Source: Rubellimicrobium sp. CFH 75288 (GTDB taxonomy: Bacteria > Pseudomonadota > Alphaproteobacteria > Rhodobacterales > Rhodobacteraceae). From it: DNA of 64,000 nt. The DNA is taken from the NCBI RefSeq assembly GCF_009904055.1, contig NZ_WYDP01000003.1:1-64000 (forward strand), read 5' to 3'. Shown one piece after another: positions 29,328-39,909 of this stretch. Every line of letters starts with the position of its first letter. The stretch's first letter is position 1. The position numbers and the translations under genes were made by a program. The notes under the pieces were generated by a model. That model was not told the DNA's origin and did not search any database. It saw nothing but the letters and a program-made list of their open reading frames with translations.

Positions 29328-30854
29328 TCAGACGACCCGCAGGTGGGACGGTCCCCCCTCTCGCTCGGCGTCCCAGCCGCGGATCCAGGCCTCCGTCTCC
29401 TCGAGCGGCATGGGTCGCGCGATGCCGAAACCCTGGACGTGGCCGCAGCCCAGCCGCGCGAGCATGGTCCGCTCGCCGGCCGTCTCCACCCCCTCGGCCA
29501 GCGTGTCGAGGCCAAGGCGTTCGGCCATGGTGAGGATCGCGCCCACCATCCGCGCCTGCTCGGCATCCTCGTCGATGCGGGCGACAAAGGAGCGGTCGAT
29601 CTTGATGCGCTCGATGGAGAAGCGGCGGATGGAGCTGATCGAGGCATGTCCGGTGCCGAAATCGTCGAGATCGAGACAGCAGCCCAGCCGCGCCAGCCCG
29701 GCGAGGTTGCGGATCACCATGTCATCGGGCCGTGCGGCGACCACGGTTTCGAGCACTTCGACCACGAGGCGGTCCGGGGTGAGGTCGAAGCGCTCGATCT
29801 CCCAGCCGATGCGGTCCAGGAGACGCGGATCGCAGAGTTCGGCCGAGGAGAAGTTGACGCCGATCCGCGGGACGGCAAGGCCGAGCCCGTCCCACCGCCG
29901 CAGGGCGGAGAGCGCCTCCGACAGCATCACCTCGCCCAGGCGGGGCATGAGGCCTGCCTCCTCCACGGCCGGGAGGAATTCGCCCGGCGGCAGGAGTCCG
30001 CGGGCAGGATGCACCCAGCGCGCCAGCGCCTCGAACCCCGTGATCGCGCCCGTGCGGGTGGAGATCTGGGGCTGGAAGAAGGCCCGCACCTCGCCCCGGT
30101 CGAGGGCGGCGGCCACTTCCTCGCCGAGGCTGCCCTGGGTGATGGCGCGGCGGCGCATCGCCTCCGAATAGGAGCGGATCGCGGAGGGGCCGTGGCGCCC
30201 CGCCTCGATCGCTGCGAGCGCGGCGGCTTGGAGCAGCGTCTCGCCCGTGGGGGCCTGAAGCCGGGCGGGAAGCGCGAAGCCGATGGACACGGTCGGGTGG
30301 ACGGCGAAGCCGCCGACGGCGACGGGTTCGCTGAGCGTGCGCTGAAGCCGCCCGGCCAGCTGGATGGCCGATTCGAGATCCATGCGGCGCGCCGGCGACA
30401 GGGCGGCGGCGAAGCAGGGCCCGTCCAGCCGCGCGACGACGTCGCTGCCGCGCAGCACCCCGCCCAGCCGGGCCGCGGTGACCGACAGGAGGCGATCCAG
30501 CACGGGGTGGTCGTGCCGCTCCTCCAGAAGCTTGAAGCGGTCGATTTCCACGACCAGCGCGGCGGTGGCTCCGCCCCCGCGCGCGGCGTCCGGCAGCCAG
30601 CGGTCGAGCGCGGCGACAACGGCCCCCCGCCGCGGCAGGCCGGTTGCGGCATCCCGGTCCGGGCAGGGCGTGCGCGCCGCAGCGGCGGCCATCCCCAGCA
30701 GGGCCGCCGCGATCGTCAGGCTGCCCACGGCGGCCGGCACCGCACCCCCGGTGGCAAAGAGGACGGGAGCCGCAAGGACCGGCAGCGACAGCAGTGCCGG
30801 CTGCGCACGCAGGCGAAGCCAGAGTCGGCGGGCGCAGTCGCGGGGATTCGGCAT
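29328..30854 (-). CDS. EAL-domain cyclic-di-GMP phosphodiesterase with degenerate GGDEF domain
   Basis: The protein (508 residues) has two N-terminal membrane helices (about residues 18-62), a GGDEF-like domain (about 68-235) and an EAL domain (about 242-500). The cyclase site, where GG(D/E)EF is expected, reads LDGPCF at 143-148, so cyclase activity is unlikely. The EAL domain keeps FEALARW (274-280), NFSSAEL, EVLET, DLDDFGTGHASIS, KIDRSFV and AEGVET, so c-di-GMP hydrolysis is plausible. The ATG at 30854 is preferred to an upstream GTG. It sits between ttcA and yidC, an unusual neighbour. Confidence 0.88.
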   Translation of the reverse strand: MPNPRDCARRLWLRLRAQPALLSLPVLAAPVLFATGGAVPAAVGSLTIAAALLGMAAAAARTPCPDRDAATGLPRRGAVVAALDRWLPDAARGGGATAALVVEIDRFKLLEERHDHPVLDRLLSVTAARLGGVLRGSDVVARLDGPCFAAALSPARRMDLESAIQLAGRLQRTLSEPVAVGGFAVHPTVSIGFALPARLQAPTGETLLQAAALAAIEAGRHGPSAIRSYSEAMRRRAITQGSLGEEVAAALDRGEVRAFFQPQISTRTGAITGFEALARWVHPARGLLPPGEFLPAVEEAGLMPRLGEVMLSEALSALRRWDGLGLAVPRIGVNFSSAELCDPRLLDRIGWEIERFDLTPDRLVVEVLETVVAARPDDMVIRNLAGLARLGCCLDLDDFGTGHASISSIRRFSIERIKIDRSFVARIDEDAEQARMVGAILTMAERLGLDTLAEGVETAGERTMLARLGCGHVQGFGIARPMPLEETEAWIRGWDAEREGGPSHLRVV

Positions 30855-30931
30855 GGGCTGGGACCCTCCCGTTCGGAGCCGGGGCCCGGCCCCGGTTTCC
30901 ACAATCTACGGGAGAGAATCCTACCAAACCG

Positions 30932-31813
30932 TTAAGATGCCGCCCCCTCGGGCAAACTTTCCCCCCGGGGCACGAGGGCGGCGAAGTCCCACAGGTCCGG
31001 GTCGGGCAATTGCGAGGGGCGGACCGAGCAGAGCGCCCGGAAGAGCGCCGCGCGCCGGCCGGGATGGGCGCGCTCCCACTCGTCGAGAAGGGCCTTGATG
31101 CGGGCGCGCTGCAGCCCCTCCTGCGAGCCGCAGAGGTCGCAGGGGATGATCGGATAGCCCATCGCGCGGGCGAACCGGTCGCAATCGGCCTCGGCCACAT
31201 GGGCCAGCGGGCGCAGCACCAGAAGGTCGCCCTCGTCGTTCAGCAGCTTGGGCGGCATGGCGGCGAGGCGGGCGCCGTGAAAGAGGTTGAGAAAGAACGT
31301 CTCGAGGATGTCGTCGCGGTGATGGCCGAGCACGACCGCCTGGCAGCCCTCCTCGCGCGCGATGCGGTAGAGGTTGCCGCGCCGGAGCCGCGAGCAGAGC
31401 GAGCAGTAGGTCTTGCCCGCGGGGATCCTGGCGGTGACGACGGAGTAGGTGTCCTGGTACTCGATCCGGTGGGGCACGCCCATGCGCGTCAGGAAGTCGG
31501 GCAGGACGGTCGCGGGAAAGCCCGGCTGGCCCTGGTCGAGGTTGCAGGCGAGCAGGTCCACGGGCAGCAGGCCGCGCCATTTCAGCTCGTGCAGGATGGC
31601 GAGAAGGGTGTAGCTGTCCTTGCCCCCCGACAGGCAGACGAGCCAGCGGTGCCCCGGCGTGACCATGGCGTAGCGCCCGAGCGCCTCGCGCACGTCCTGC
31701 ACGAGCCGCTTGCGCAGCTTGCGGAACTCGGTCGTGCGGGGGGCGCCGGCGAACAGGGGATGGATGTCGTCGGGGGCGTCCTCGAGCGGTGGGGGAAGGT
31801 CGGCGTCGAGCAT
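30932..31813 (-). CDS. ttcA: tRNA 2-thiocytidine biosynthesis protein TtcA
   Basis: TtcA (293 residues) is an iron-sulfur enzyme that thiolates C32 of certain tRNAs. The PP-loop SGGKDS is at residues 62-67; Cys pairs in [12 protein letters not shown] and [11 protein letters not shown] supply the cluster ligands; [19 protein letters not shown] is the family signature. A longer in-frame reading overlaps yidD. It follows yidD by 11 bases in the rpmH-rnpA-yidD series. Confidence 0.94.
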   Translation of the reverse strand: MLDADLPPPLEDAPDDIHPLFAGAPRTTEFRKLRKRLVQDVREALGRYAMVTPGHRWLVCLSGGKDSYTLLAILHELKWRGLLPVDLLACNLDQGQPGFPATVLPDFLTRMGVPHRIEYQDTYSVVTARIPAGKTYCSLCSRLRRGNLYRIAREEGCQAVVLGHHRDDILETFFLNLFHGARLAAMPPKLLNDEGDLLVLRPLAHVAEADCDRFARAMGYPIIPCDLCGSQEGLQRARIKALLDEWERAHPGRRAALFRALCSVRPSQLPDPDLWDFAALVPRGESLPEGAAS

Positions 31814-31824
31814 GGCGGCTCCGG

Positions 31825-32061
31825 TCAGGAGGGGCGGCGCGGCGGGGGCACGTCGTCCACGCCGAAGCCCCCCCAGGGATGGCAGCGGGCGAGGCGGCGG
31901 AGCGTGAGCCAGCCACCCCGGAGCGCGCCGTGGCGGGCGAGCGCCTCGAGCGCGTAGGCCGAGCAGGTGGGGGTGTAGCGGCAATGGTGGCCGAGCCAGG
32001 GCGACAGGACCAGGCGGTAGGCGCGCACGGGCAGGGCGAGAAGCCAGGCGGCGGGGGTCAT
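31825..32061 (-). CDS. yidD: Membrane protein insertion efficiency factor YidD
   Basis: YidD (78 residues) is a small peripheral membrane protein linked to YidC-dependent insertion. [39 protein letters not shown] and [18 protein letters not shown] are the defining conserved blocks with three Cys. The start overlaps the rnpA stop by four bases. Confidence 0.96.
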   Translation of the reverse strand: MTPAAWLLALPVRAYRLVLSPWLGHHCRYTPTCSAYALEALARHGALRGGWLTLRRLARCHPWGGFGVDDVPPPRRPS

Positions 32062-32456
32062 GCGGCGTCCTCCCGCGGGGGCGGCGGGGCGGGGCGGGCG
32101 GCGGCGTCGGCCCTGGCGTGGAGGCGGGCGAGCAGGGCGGAGAGGTCGGAGAGGAGGTCGGCGAAGGGGCGGGCGGCCGTCTCCTCGGGGCGGCCGATCA
32201 GGACATAGTCCCAGCCCGCGCGCCCCTCGCGCGGCAGGACCGCGCGGGCGGCGGCGCGCAGGCGGCGCTTGGCGCGGTTGCGGGCGACGGCGCCGCCCAC
32301 CTTGCGCGAGCAGGTGAAGCCCACGCGCAGGGGTCCGTCGTCGCCGCGCGGGCGCGCCTGGAGGCCGAGCGCTGGCGTGCCGGCGCGCAGGGCGGCGGAG
32401 GCGGCCACGAAGTCGGCGCGCCGCTTGAGGACCGCGAGCGGTCCGGCGGTGCCCAT
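32058..32456 (-). CDS. rnpA: Ribonuclease P protein component
   Basis: RnpA (132 residues) is the protein subunit of RNase P, which cuts tRNA 5' leaders. [20 protein letters not shown] starts the fold, [20 protein letters not shown] contains the RNR motif, and [20 protein letters not shown] follows. The C-terminus is a Pro/Arg-rich tail. It lies between rpmH and yidD. Confidence 0.95.
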   Translation of the reverse strand: MGTAGPLAVLKRRADFVAASAALRAGTPALGLQARPRGDDGPLRVGFTCSRKVGGAVARNRAKRRLRAAARAVLPREGRAGWDYVLIGRPEETAARPFADLLSDLSALLARLHARADAAARPAPPPPREDAA

Positions 32457-32483
32457 GACGCGCGCCCCGTCAGGCCCCCGGCC

Positions 32484-32618
32484 TCAGGCGCAGAGCACCT
32501 TGCGGCCGCGGGCGCGGCGGGCGTTCAGGATCTTGCGGCCCGACTTGGTGGCCATGCGGGCGCGAAAGCCGTGGCGCGCCTTGCGGACGCGGTTGGAGGG
32601 CTGGAAGGTGCGTTTCAT
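32484..32618 (-). CDS. rpmH: 50S ribosomal protein L34
   Basis: L34 (44 residues) is a short basic ribosomal protein too small for many gene finders. Read on the minus strand it begins [20 protein letters not shown] and ends in [11 protein letters not shown], the universal L34 pattern. It is the first gene after a strong promoter and precedes rnpA by 27 bases, the classic rpmH-rnpA pair. Confidence 0.97.
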   Translation of the reverse strand: MKRTFQPSNRVRKARHGFRARMATKSGRKILNARRARGRKVLCA

Positions 32619-32684
32619 GGCGCGGACTCCTTGGGCGGCGGGCGCGCGAGGTCCGGCCCCGGCGCGCAGGCATTCGAGCGTCGT

Positions 32685-32713
32685 CCCTTAGCGGCGCTGC
32701 CCCGGCCTGTCAA
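32685..32713 (-). promoter_or_regulatory. Strong predicted promoter for rpmH-rnpA
   Basis: On the minus strand a perfect TTGACA (32713-32708) is separated by 17 bases from TAAGGG (32690-32685). The start point would fall about 60 bases before the rpmH ATG. It is the best sigma-70-like promoter in the window and fits the high expression expected of L34. Confidence 0.7.
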
Positions 32714-32725
32714 CGCGCGGAGGGC

Positions 32726-33961
32726 TCAGCGGGCGAGGGCGGCGACGGCCTCGCGGTCGGGGAAGCAGGTGGGGGCGCGGCCCGTCGCCTCCTGCCAGCG
32801 GCCGATGGCGCGGCGGGTGCGGAAGCCCGCGAGCCCGTCCGCCCCGCCCGTGTCGTGGCCCAGCGCCTGGAGCCCGCGCTGCATCGCCGCGACGCCCGCC
32901 CGGTCGAGCCGGTCCACCGGCCCCCAGCCCGTCCGGAACGGCCCCGCGCCGAAGGCGATGCGGTCGCCCACATGACCCACGAACAGCGCATAGAGGTCGG
33001 AGGTGTTGTATTCCTTGAGCGCGTAGAAGTTGGGCGTGACGAGGAAGGCCGGGCCGTGGCGGCCGGCGGGCAGGACGAGAAAGCCCTCGCCCGCGCGTTC
33101 GTGGGCCGGGAAGGGGCGGCCGTTGGCGCGGACCACCCCCATCGCCTCCCACTCGGCGATGGGGCGGCCCTGGTCGGGGCCCTCGAGCGCGCAGGAGAGG
33201 GTGGGGGGCAGGACGACCTCGAAGCCCCAGTCGCGGCCCCGCACCCAGCCGTGGCGGGCGAGATAGGTGGCGATGGAGGCGATCGTGTCGGCCTCGGAGG
33301 TCCAGATGTCGGCGCGGCCGTCGCCGTCCCCGTCGGTCGCGTGGGCGAGCACGCTGGAGGGCATGAACTGGGGCTGGCCCAGCGCGCCTGCCCAGGAGGA
33401 GCGCAGGCCCCCCGGAGGGGCGAGGCCCGCCTCGACCACGCGGAGCGCGGCGACGAGCTCGGCGGTGAAGAAGGGGGCGCGGGTGCTCATGAAGGCCTTG
33501 GTGCCCAGCACCTCGAAGGCGTCGTGGCGCAGGGGGGCCGTGCCATAGGCGCTCTCGCGGCCCCAGACGGCGAGGATGATGTGGCCCGGAACGCCGGTCG
33601 CGCGCTCGACGGCCGCGAGGGTGGCGGCGTGGCGCGCGGCCATGCGGCGTCCGCCCTGGGCGGCGGCCTCGAGTCCTGCCGGGTCGAAATAGGCGGCCGG
33701 GGCGCCGAACTCGGCCTGGCGCTGGGGGGGCGGGGCGGATGTGCCGGGGGGGACGAGGTCGGGCAGGTCCCAGTTGAGGCGCACGCCCCCGAGCGCGGCG
33801 TCGAAGGTGGCACGCGAGACGCCCTGCGCCTGGGCCACCGGCCAGACCGTTCCCTCGAGCCAGGCGCGGAACTGCCGCTCGACGGCGGCACGGTCCTGGG
33901 CGGCGGCGGGGGCTGCGAGTCCGACGAGAAGCGCGGCGAGGCGGAGAATGGGGCGGATCAC
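32726..33961 (-). CDS. Lytic murein transglycosylase (MltB-like) with peptidoglycan-binding domain
   Basis: The protein (411 residues) starts with GTG and a signal peptide ending near APAAA-QDR. The catalytic SLT-2 domain (about residues 25-320) holds ILAVWGRESAYGTAPLRHDA with the likely catalytic Glu, GALGQPQFMPSSVLAHATDG, and NFYALKEYNTSDLYALFVGH. A C-terminal peptidoglycan-binding domain (about 345-411, AAMQRGLQALGHDTGGADGL) follows. It would cleave murein glycan strands in the periplasm. Confidence 0.92.
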   Translation of the reverse strand: MIRPILRLAALLVGLAAPAAAQDRAAVERQFRAWLEGTVWPVAQAQGVSRATFDAALGGVRLNWDLPDLVPPGTSAPPPQRQAEFGAPAAYFDPAGLEAAAQGGRRMAARHAATLAAVERATGVPGHIILAVWGRESAYGTAPLRHDAFEVLGTKAFMSTRAPFFTAELVAALRVVEAGLAPPGGLRSSWAGALGQPQFMPSSVLAHATDGDGDGRADIWTSEADTIASIATYLARHGWVRGRDWGFEVVLPPTLSCALEGPDQGRPIAEWEAMGVVRANGRPFPAHERAGEGFLVLPAGRHGPAFLVTPNFYALKEYNTSDLYALFVGHVGDRIAFGAGPFRTGWGPVDRLDRAGVAAMQRGLQALGHDTGGADGLAGFRTRRAIGRWQEATGRAPTCFPDREAVAALAR

Positions 33962-34416
33962 GGGCAGGCTCCGGAGCAGGTGGCCCGTCCTTTGCGCCCG
34001 ATCCGGCCGCAGGGGGCAAGACCGGGCGCGCGAAGACGCCGTTGCCGGCCGGATTCGGCCGAACCGCGCCCCGCTGGGGCCGCAGGGGCGCCGTGCACGA
34101 GGCGCGGGCCGTTCCCGCGCCGGGGGGTCACAGGACGGCAGGCCACAAGGCCGCAGGCGATGTCATCGAACACCATCGCGCTTCGGACAAGCCCGCAGGA
34201 CTTGACCACCAAGCCCGCGCCGCAGTCCTGCCGGGGGGCCGGTCGGTTCCGTCCGTCGGGACGGGCGCGCCCCAATCTGCCGCCCGATCTCCGGTCCGCG
34301 CAGAGGCAGGCGTCCGGCCCGGAACTCGGGGGCAGCGGCGCCCTCGGCACGCCCGGCGGGATCGAGAGCGCAACGGGAGACAGCGGGGCAGCGGGCGGAT
34401 GGTTCCGGGTCCGCCG
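33962..34416. other. 455-base stretch without a recognisable gene
   Basis: Reading frames on both strands here are low-complexity Arg/Pro/Ala translations without family motifs. One minus-strand frame (33958-34350) is open but was not accepted. The only structure noted is GGCCG-GATT-CGGCC at 34047-34060. It probably contains the promoter of the transglycosylase gene, but no convincing -35/-10 pair was found. Confidence 0.5.
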
Positions 34417-34728
34417 TCAGGTGGAAAAGACGGCTTCGGCCTTGCGACGGATCTCGGACGCGGAGTCGTCCAGGCGACAGGGGGGCGTCTGCGCTTCGGC
34501 TGCCAATATTGCCGCGAGCGGCAGCGCGGCGGCGCTCCGGAGATCCCGGAGGGCGCCGGGGTCGGCATGGTGCAGAGGGTCGGAACGCTGCGACGGCGCC
34601 CCCTCCACCACCCGGCCTGCGGCGTGCCGGTGGCCCAGATCGACCACGACGCGACCATCGGGCAGGCGTCCTATGGCAGGTCCCTGGGCCAGGACGTAGG
34701 GCGAGACGAGCACGGTCAGATAGCCCAT
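34417..34728 (-). CDS. Unrecognised 103-residue protein downstream of an Rrf2 regulator
   Basis: No family recognised. The N-terminal half (MGYLTVLVSPYVLAQGPAIG, LPDGRVVVDLGHRHAAGRVV) looks like a small beta-rich fold, and the C-terminal half is helical (DLRSAAALPLAAILAAEAQ). There is one Cys, and no signal peptide or membrane span. The gene is supported by AGGAG (minus strand, 34740-34736) seven bases before the ATG and by a promoter with two overlapping dyads and a leader hairpin. Regulation by the adjacent Rrf2 protein is likely. Function unknown. Confidence 0.6.
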   Translation of the reverse strand: MGYLTVLVSPYVLAQGPAIGRLPDGRVVVDLGHRHAAGRVVEGAPSQRSDPLHHADPGALRDLRSAAALPLAAILAAEAQTPPCRLDDSASEIRRKAEAVFST

Positions 34729-34749
34729 AGGAGATCTCCTGTCGGTCGG

Positions 34750-34772
34750 GCCACGGCCGCGTGACCCGTGGC
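34750..34772 (-). promoter_or_regulatory. 5'-leader hairpin before the 103-residue gene
   Basis: GCCACGG (34750-34756) and CCGTGGC (34766-34772) form a perfect 7-bp stem with a 9-base loop. It falls at or just after the transcription start implied by the predicted promoter (34777-34806) and ends 21 bases before the start codon. It could protect the 5' end or act as an attenuating structure. Confidence 0.45.
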
Positions 34773-34776
34773 AACA

Positions 34777-34806
34777 AATATCGACTCAATCAGTCGAGAT
34801 TTGCAA
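34777..34806 (-). promoter_or_regulatory. Predicted promoter of the 103-residue gene
   Basis: On the minus strand TTGCAA (34806-34801) precedes GATATT (34782-34777) by 18 bases (or CGATAT by 17). Both hexamers are covered by inverted repeats (34795-34819 and 34781-34797), as expected of a tightly repressed promoter. Sequence inference. Confidence 0.45.
34781..34797. promoter_or_regulatory. Candidate operator 1: TCGACT-N5-AGTCGA
   Basis: A perfect 6-bp dyad with a 5-base centre spans the -10 side of the predicted promoter. The GACT...AGTC core recalls operators of some IscR-like Rrf2 regulators. That similarity is from memory and was not tested. The adjacent Rrf2 protein is the obvious candidate ligand. 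Confidence 0.5.
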
Positions 34807-34819
34807 GCAGAAAATCTCG
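34795..34819. promoter_or_regulatory. Candidate operator 2: CGAGATTT-N9-AAATCTCG
   Basis: A perfect 8-bp dyad, 25 bp overall, covers the predicted -35 region and overlaps candidate operator 1 by three bases. It is strikingly A+T-rich for this genome. Its size suits a dimeric winged-helix repressor such as Rrf2. Confidence 0.5.
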
Positions 34820-34899
34820 CCTGCTGAGATCGTGATTTTGTCCCGGGGTCGGGAAGCCCGCCGAGATGCGGAGGCGCAGCGCGGCCGGCACGGCTGCGG

Positions 34900-35349
34900 T
34901 CAGGCGCCGAAAACGTGGGCGGCCGTTCCGGGCTCGGTCGACAGGTCGGCCAGCGTCAGGGATTCGATGAGCACCAAGTAGGCCCAGAACACCTCGCCGA
35001 AGACGCGCCGGATGGGGCAGGCTGTCTCGTCGCGGCAATCCTCGCAGCGTGCATAGAAGCGGCGGGACAGGCAGGGGAGCGGCGCCATCGGCCCTTCGAT
35101 CAGGCGCAGAAGCTCGGCCAGCGGGACCGTGGACGGCTCCTGCACGAGCCGGTAGCCACCGGCGCGGCCCCGGATGGAGGTGAGAAGTCCGGCGGCGCGC
35201 AGTTCGAGCAGGATATGCTCGAGAAAGCGCTTGGGCGTGCCCGCGCGGCGGGCGATCTCCTCGATCCGCAGGGCACCGTCGCCGGTCGCACGCGCCTCGG
35301 CCAGCACGATGAGCGCCTTGAGGGCGTACTTCATCTTCTGCGTGATCAT
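34900..35349 (-). CDS. Rrf2-family transcriptional regulator with C-x2-C-x5-C cluster
   Basis: The protein (149 residues) has an N-terminal winged helix (MKYALKALIVLAEARATGDG, LRIEEIARRAGTPKRFLEHI, LLELRAAGLLTSIRGRAGGY) typical of Rrf2. The C-terminal half has CLSRRFYARCEDCRDETACP, that is C-x8-C-x2-C-x5-C, which may bind an iron-sulfur cluster or sense thiols. The spacing differs from the C-x5/7-C-x5-C of IscR and RirA and resembles a subgroup often linked to sulfur metabolism. It lies upstream of the 103-residue gene on the same strand. Confidence 0.85.
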   Translation of the reverse strand: MITQKMKYALKALIVLAEARATGDGALRIEEIARRAGTPKRFLEHILLELRAAGLLTSIRGRAGGYRLVQEPSTVPLAELLRLIEGPMAPLPCLSRRFYARCEDCRDETACPIRRVFGEVFWAYLVLIESLTLADLSTEPGTAAHVFGA

Positions 35350-35355
35350 GTCTGC

Positions 35356-35390
35356 GGCCTAGAGGTTTCGCCGCCCTGCCGCAATGGCAG
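35356..35390 (-). promoter_or_regulatory. Possible promoter and dyad of the Rrf2 gene
   Basis: On the minus strand TTGCGG (35384-35379) and TAGGCC (35361-35356) are 17 bases apart. The -35 lies within the dyad CTGCC-N5-GGCAG (35376-35390). Transcription would begin at or next to the ATG at 35349, giving a leaderless mRNA. Autoregulation is possible. Confidence 0.35.
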
Positions 35391-35770
35391 ATCGACGGCG
35401 CCCGCGCCTGCAGGCCAGGGCTTCGCACTGCGCCCCGCGGGCGGCCCTCCTCTCGGCTGGGCCGGAATATGGGGGCCCTATGGCTCGCTTTCGTGCCATG
35501 ACGCGCGTTGGGAGGAGTGGCCCCGCGGGCCGGCGCAGCCGGTTCGGCCCGAACCAAGGAGCAGGCGGAGAAAGCCCCCGCAGGCGCCCCGGTTCCGGGC
35601 TGTCCCTCCGCAAGGTGGCGGGACCGGATGGCGCCCGGGGTGAGTCGTAGCAGGAAAAGGTTGAGAAAGGGTTAAGCTTTCCGAGTGGCGGCGAGCGATT
35701 GCCGCCTTTCCGGAACCGGTCAGCCCGTCGCGGCGGGGCGTCGCGAAAAATCTCGACGCCGCCTGACGAT

Positions 35771-35811
35771 CCGACTGCAGTTGAGGCATCGACGATTAAT
35801 CCGTCAGTCGG
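35771..35811. promoter_or_regulatory. Inverted repeat CCGACTG-N27-CAGTCGG
   Basis: A perfect 7-bp inverted repeat (35771-35777 and 35805-35811) with a 27-base centre lies 70 bases before the 114-residue gene. The half-sites share CGACT/AGTCG with candidate operator 1 on the other side of the Rrf2 gene. It could be paired sites for the same regulator. Confidence 0.35.
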
Positions 35812-35880
35812 CTGCCTGTTGTTGGGGGCAGCCGGCTGTGATTAGAAGGCGGGGAGGCATACAGGGGGAAACTCACCAAG

Positions 35881-36225
35881 ATGTTGCGACATCCGTTATG
35901 GATCGGGGGCTGGCTGATCGTTGTGGCGGGTTTCGGGCTGTTGATCTTCTGGGCGCCTGTATCCGTCCGCGGGTATGGCATGGAAAGCCAGCCTGTCCTG
36001 AACCTCCACAGGCTCGAAATCAGTCGTGGCCTCATGTGGATTGGTTTTGTGCTCTCCGTCAGCGGTGCCATTATCGAAGGTTTCACAAGTCTTCGTGAAG
36101 CACGCGCAGCTTCACCGGCGACAGGGATTGCAGATGAAGACCTGGAACCGGAGATGGAGGAAGACCTGGAACCGGACATGAATGTGGTGACGATCAAGGA
36201 TCGTCAGGGTCGAGATGATCGTTGA
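35881..36225 (+). CDS. Unrecognised two-helix membrane protein, 114 residues
   Basis: No family recognised. Two hydrophobic helices (residues about 5-26, PLWIGGWLIVVAGFGLLIFW, and about 52-68, MWIGFVLSVSGAIIEGF) flank a short polar loop. The cytoplasmic-like tail is acidic and contains two copies of EDLEP(E/D)M eight residues apart. The ATG is preceded by AGGGGGA. Base composition is visibly lower in G+C than its neighbours, suggesting transfer or relaxed selection. Divergent from the Rrf2 gene. Confidence 0.65.
   Translation: MLRHPLWIGGWLIVVAGFGLLIFWAPVSVRGYGMESQPVLNLHRLEISRGLMWIGFVLSVSGAIIEGFTSLREARAASPATGIADEDLEPEMEEDLEPDMNVVTIKDRQGRDDR
36136..36176 (+). repeat. 24-base-period tandem duplication inside the 114-residue gene
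   Basis: A 17-base unit beginning GAAGACCTGG occurs at 36136-36152 and again at 36160-36176. It encodes EDLEPEM-E-EDLEPDM. The identity of the two copies suggests a recent duplication, which would make copy number variable between strains. Confidence 0.8.
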
Positions 36226-36372
36226 TGATCGGACATGATGGGGTGATCCGCGCAGATACCCTGACGGGGCCGAAGGAGTTTGCTTCCGTTGAGGCGGCCC
36301 GGGAATATTTCCGATAGTCCGGGGCAGGCGCCTCGACAAACCGCCCCGCCATTCCGGTGTGAATGCCTTCGA

Positions 36373-36403
36373 GATCGGCCGACGATCGAGCCGGCGGCCG
36401 ATC
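36373..36403 (-). terminator. Possible terminator of carB
   Basis: GATCGGCC (36373-36380) and GGCCGATC (36396-36403) form a perfect 8-bp inverted repeat with a 15-base loop, starting 15 bases past the carB stop on the minus strand. The remaining 193-base gap to the 114-residue gene shows nothing else. Confidence 0.45.
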
Positions 36404-36418
36404 CGGGGCGCAGATGCC

Positions 36419-39745
<3,327 letters not shown>

Positions 39746-39775
39746 GGCCCTGTCCCCGCGTGAAGGTCGCGCGCG

Positions 39776-39803
39776 CTTATAGTGGAGGGGGGCCGCGCCG
39801 CAA
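39776..39803 (-). promoter_or_regulatory. Predicted carB promoter
   Basis: On the minus strand TTGCGG (39803-39798) is followed after 16 bases by TATAAG (39781-39776), about 30 bases upstream of the carB ATG at 39745. The -10 is the most canonical in the window. It is divergent from the pabB promoter. Confidence 0.5.
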
Positions 39804-39852
39804 GGCGGGGCGGCCTGGTCGCCGGGGCGATCCGAGGGGTCGCGTCCGCGCG

Positions 39853-39881
39853 TTGACGCGCGGCGCGCGCGGGCCTAGCGG
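39853..39881 (+). promoter_or_regulatory. Predicted pabB promoter
   Basis: TTGACG (39853-39858) and TAGCGG (39876-39881) are 17 bases apart and end 28 bases before the pabB ATG. Same TTGAC-N17-TA(A/G) form as rpsJ, rpsM and rpmH. Confidence 0.55.
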
Positions 39882-39909
39882 GGCGGCGGCTTTGTCTCGG
39901 CGGCGGCGC

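Larger units (their letters stand above)
35350..35880. other. 531-base intergenic region with several inverted repeats
   Basis: No gene with recognisable features was found between the divergent Rrf2 gene and the 114-residue gene. It holds the Rrf2 promoter region, a bulged hairpin GGCGTCG-N10-CGACGCC (35737-35743 with 35754-35760) around an A-rich loop, and the dyad at 35771-35811. From about 35640 onward it is visibly less G+C-rich than the rest of the window. Confidence 0.5.

Noticed and set aside
33958-34350. A 130-residue Arg/Pro/Cys-rich frame upstream of the transglycosylase
   Set aside because: No ribosome-binding site, no family motif, and it runs into the transglycosylase start; treated as chance.
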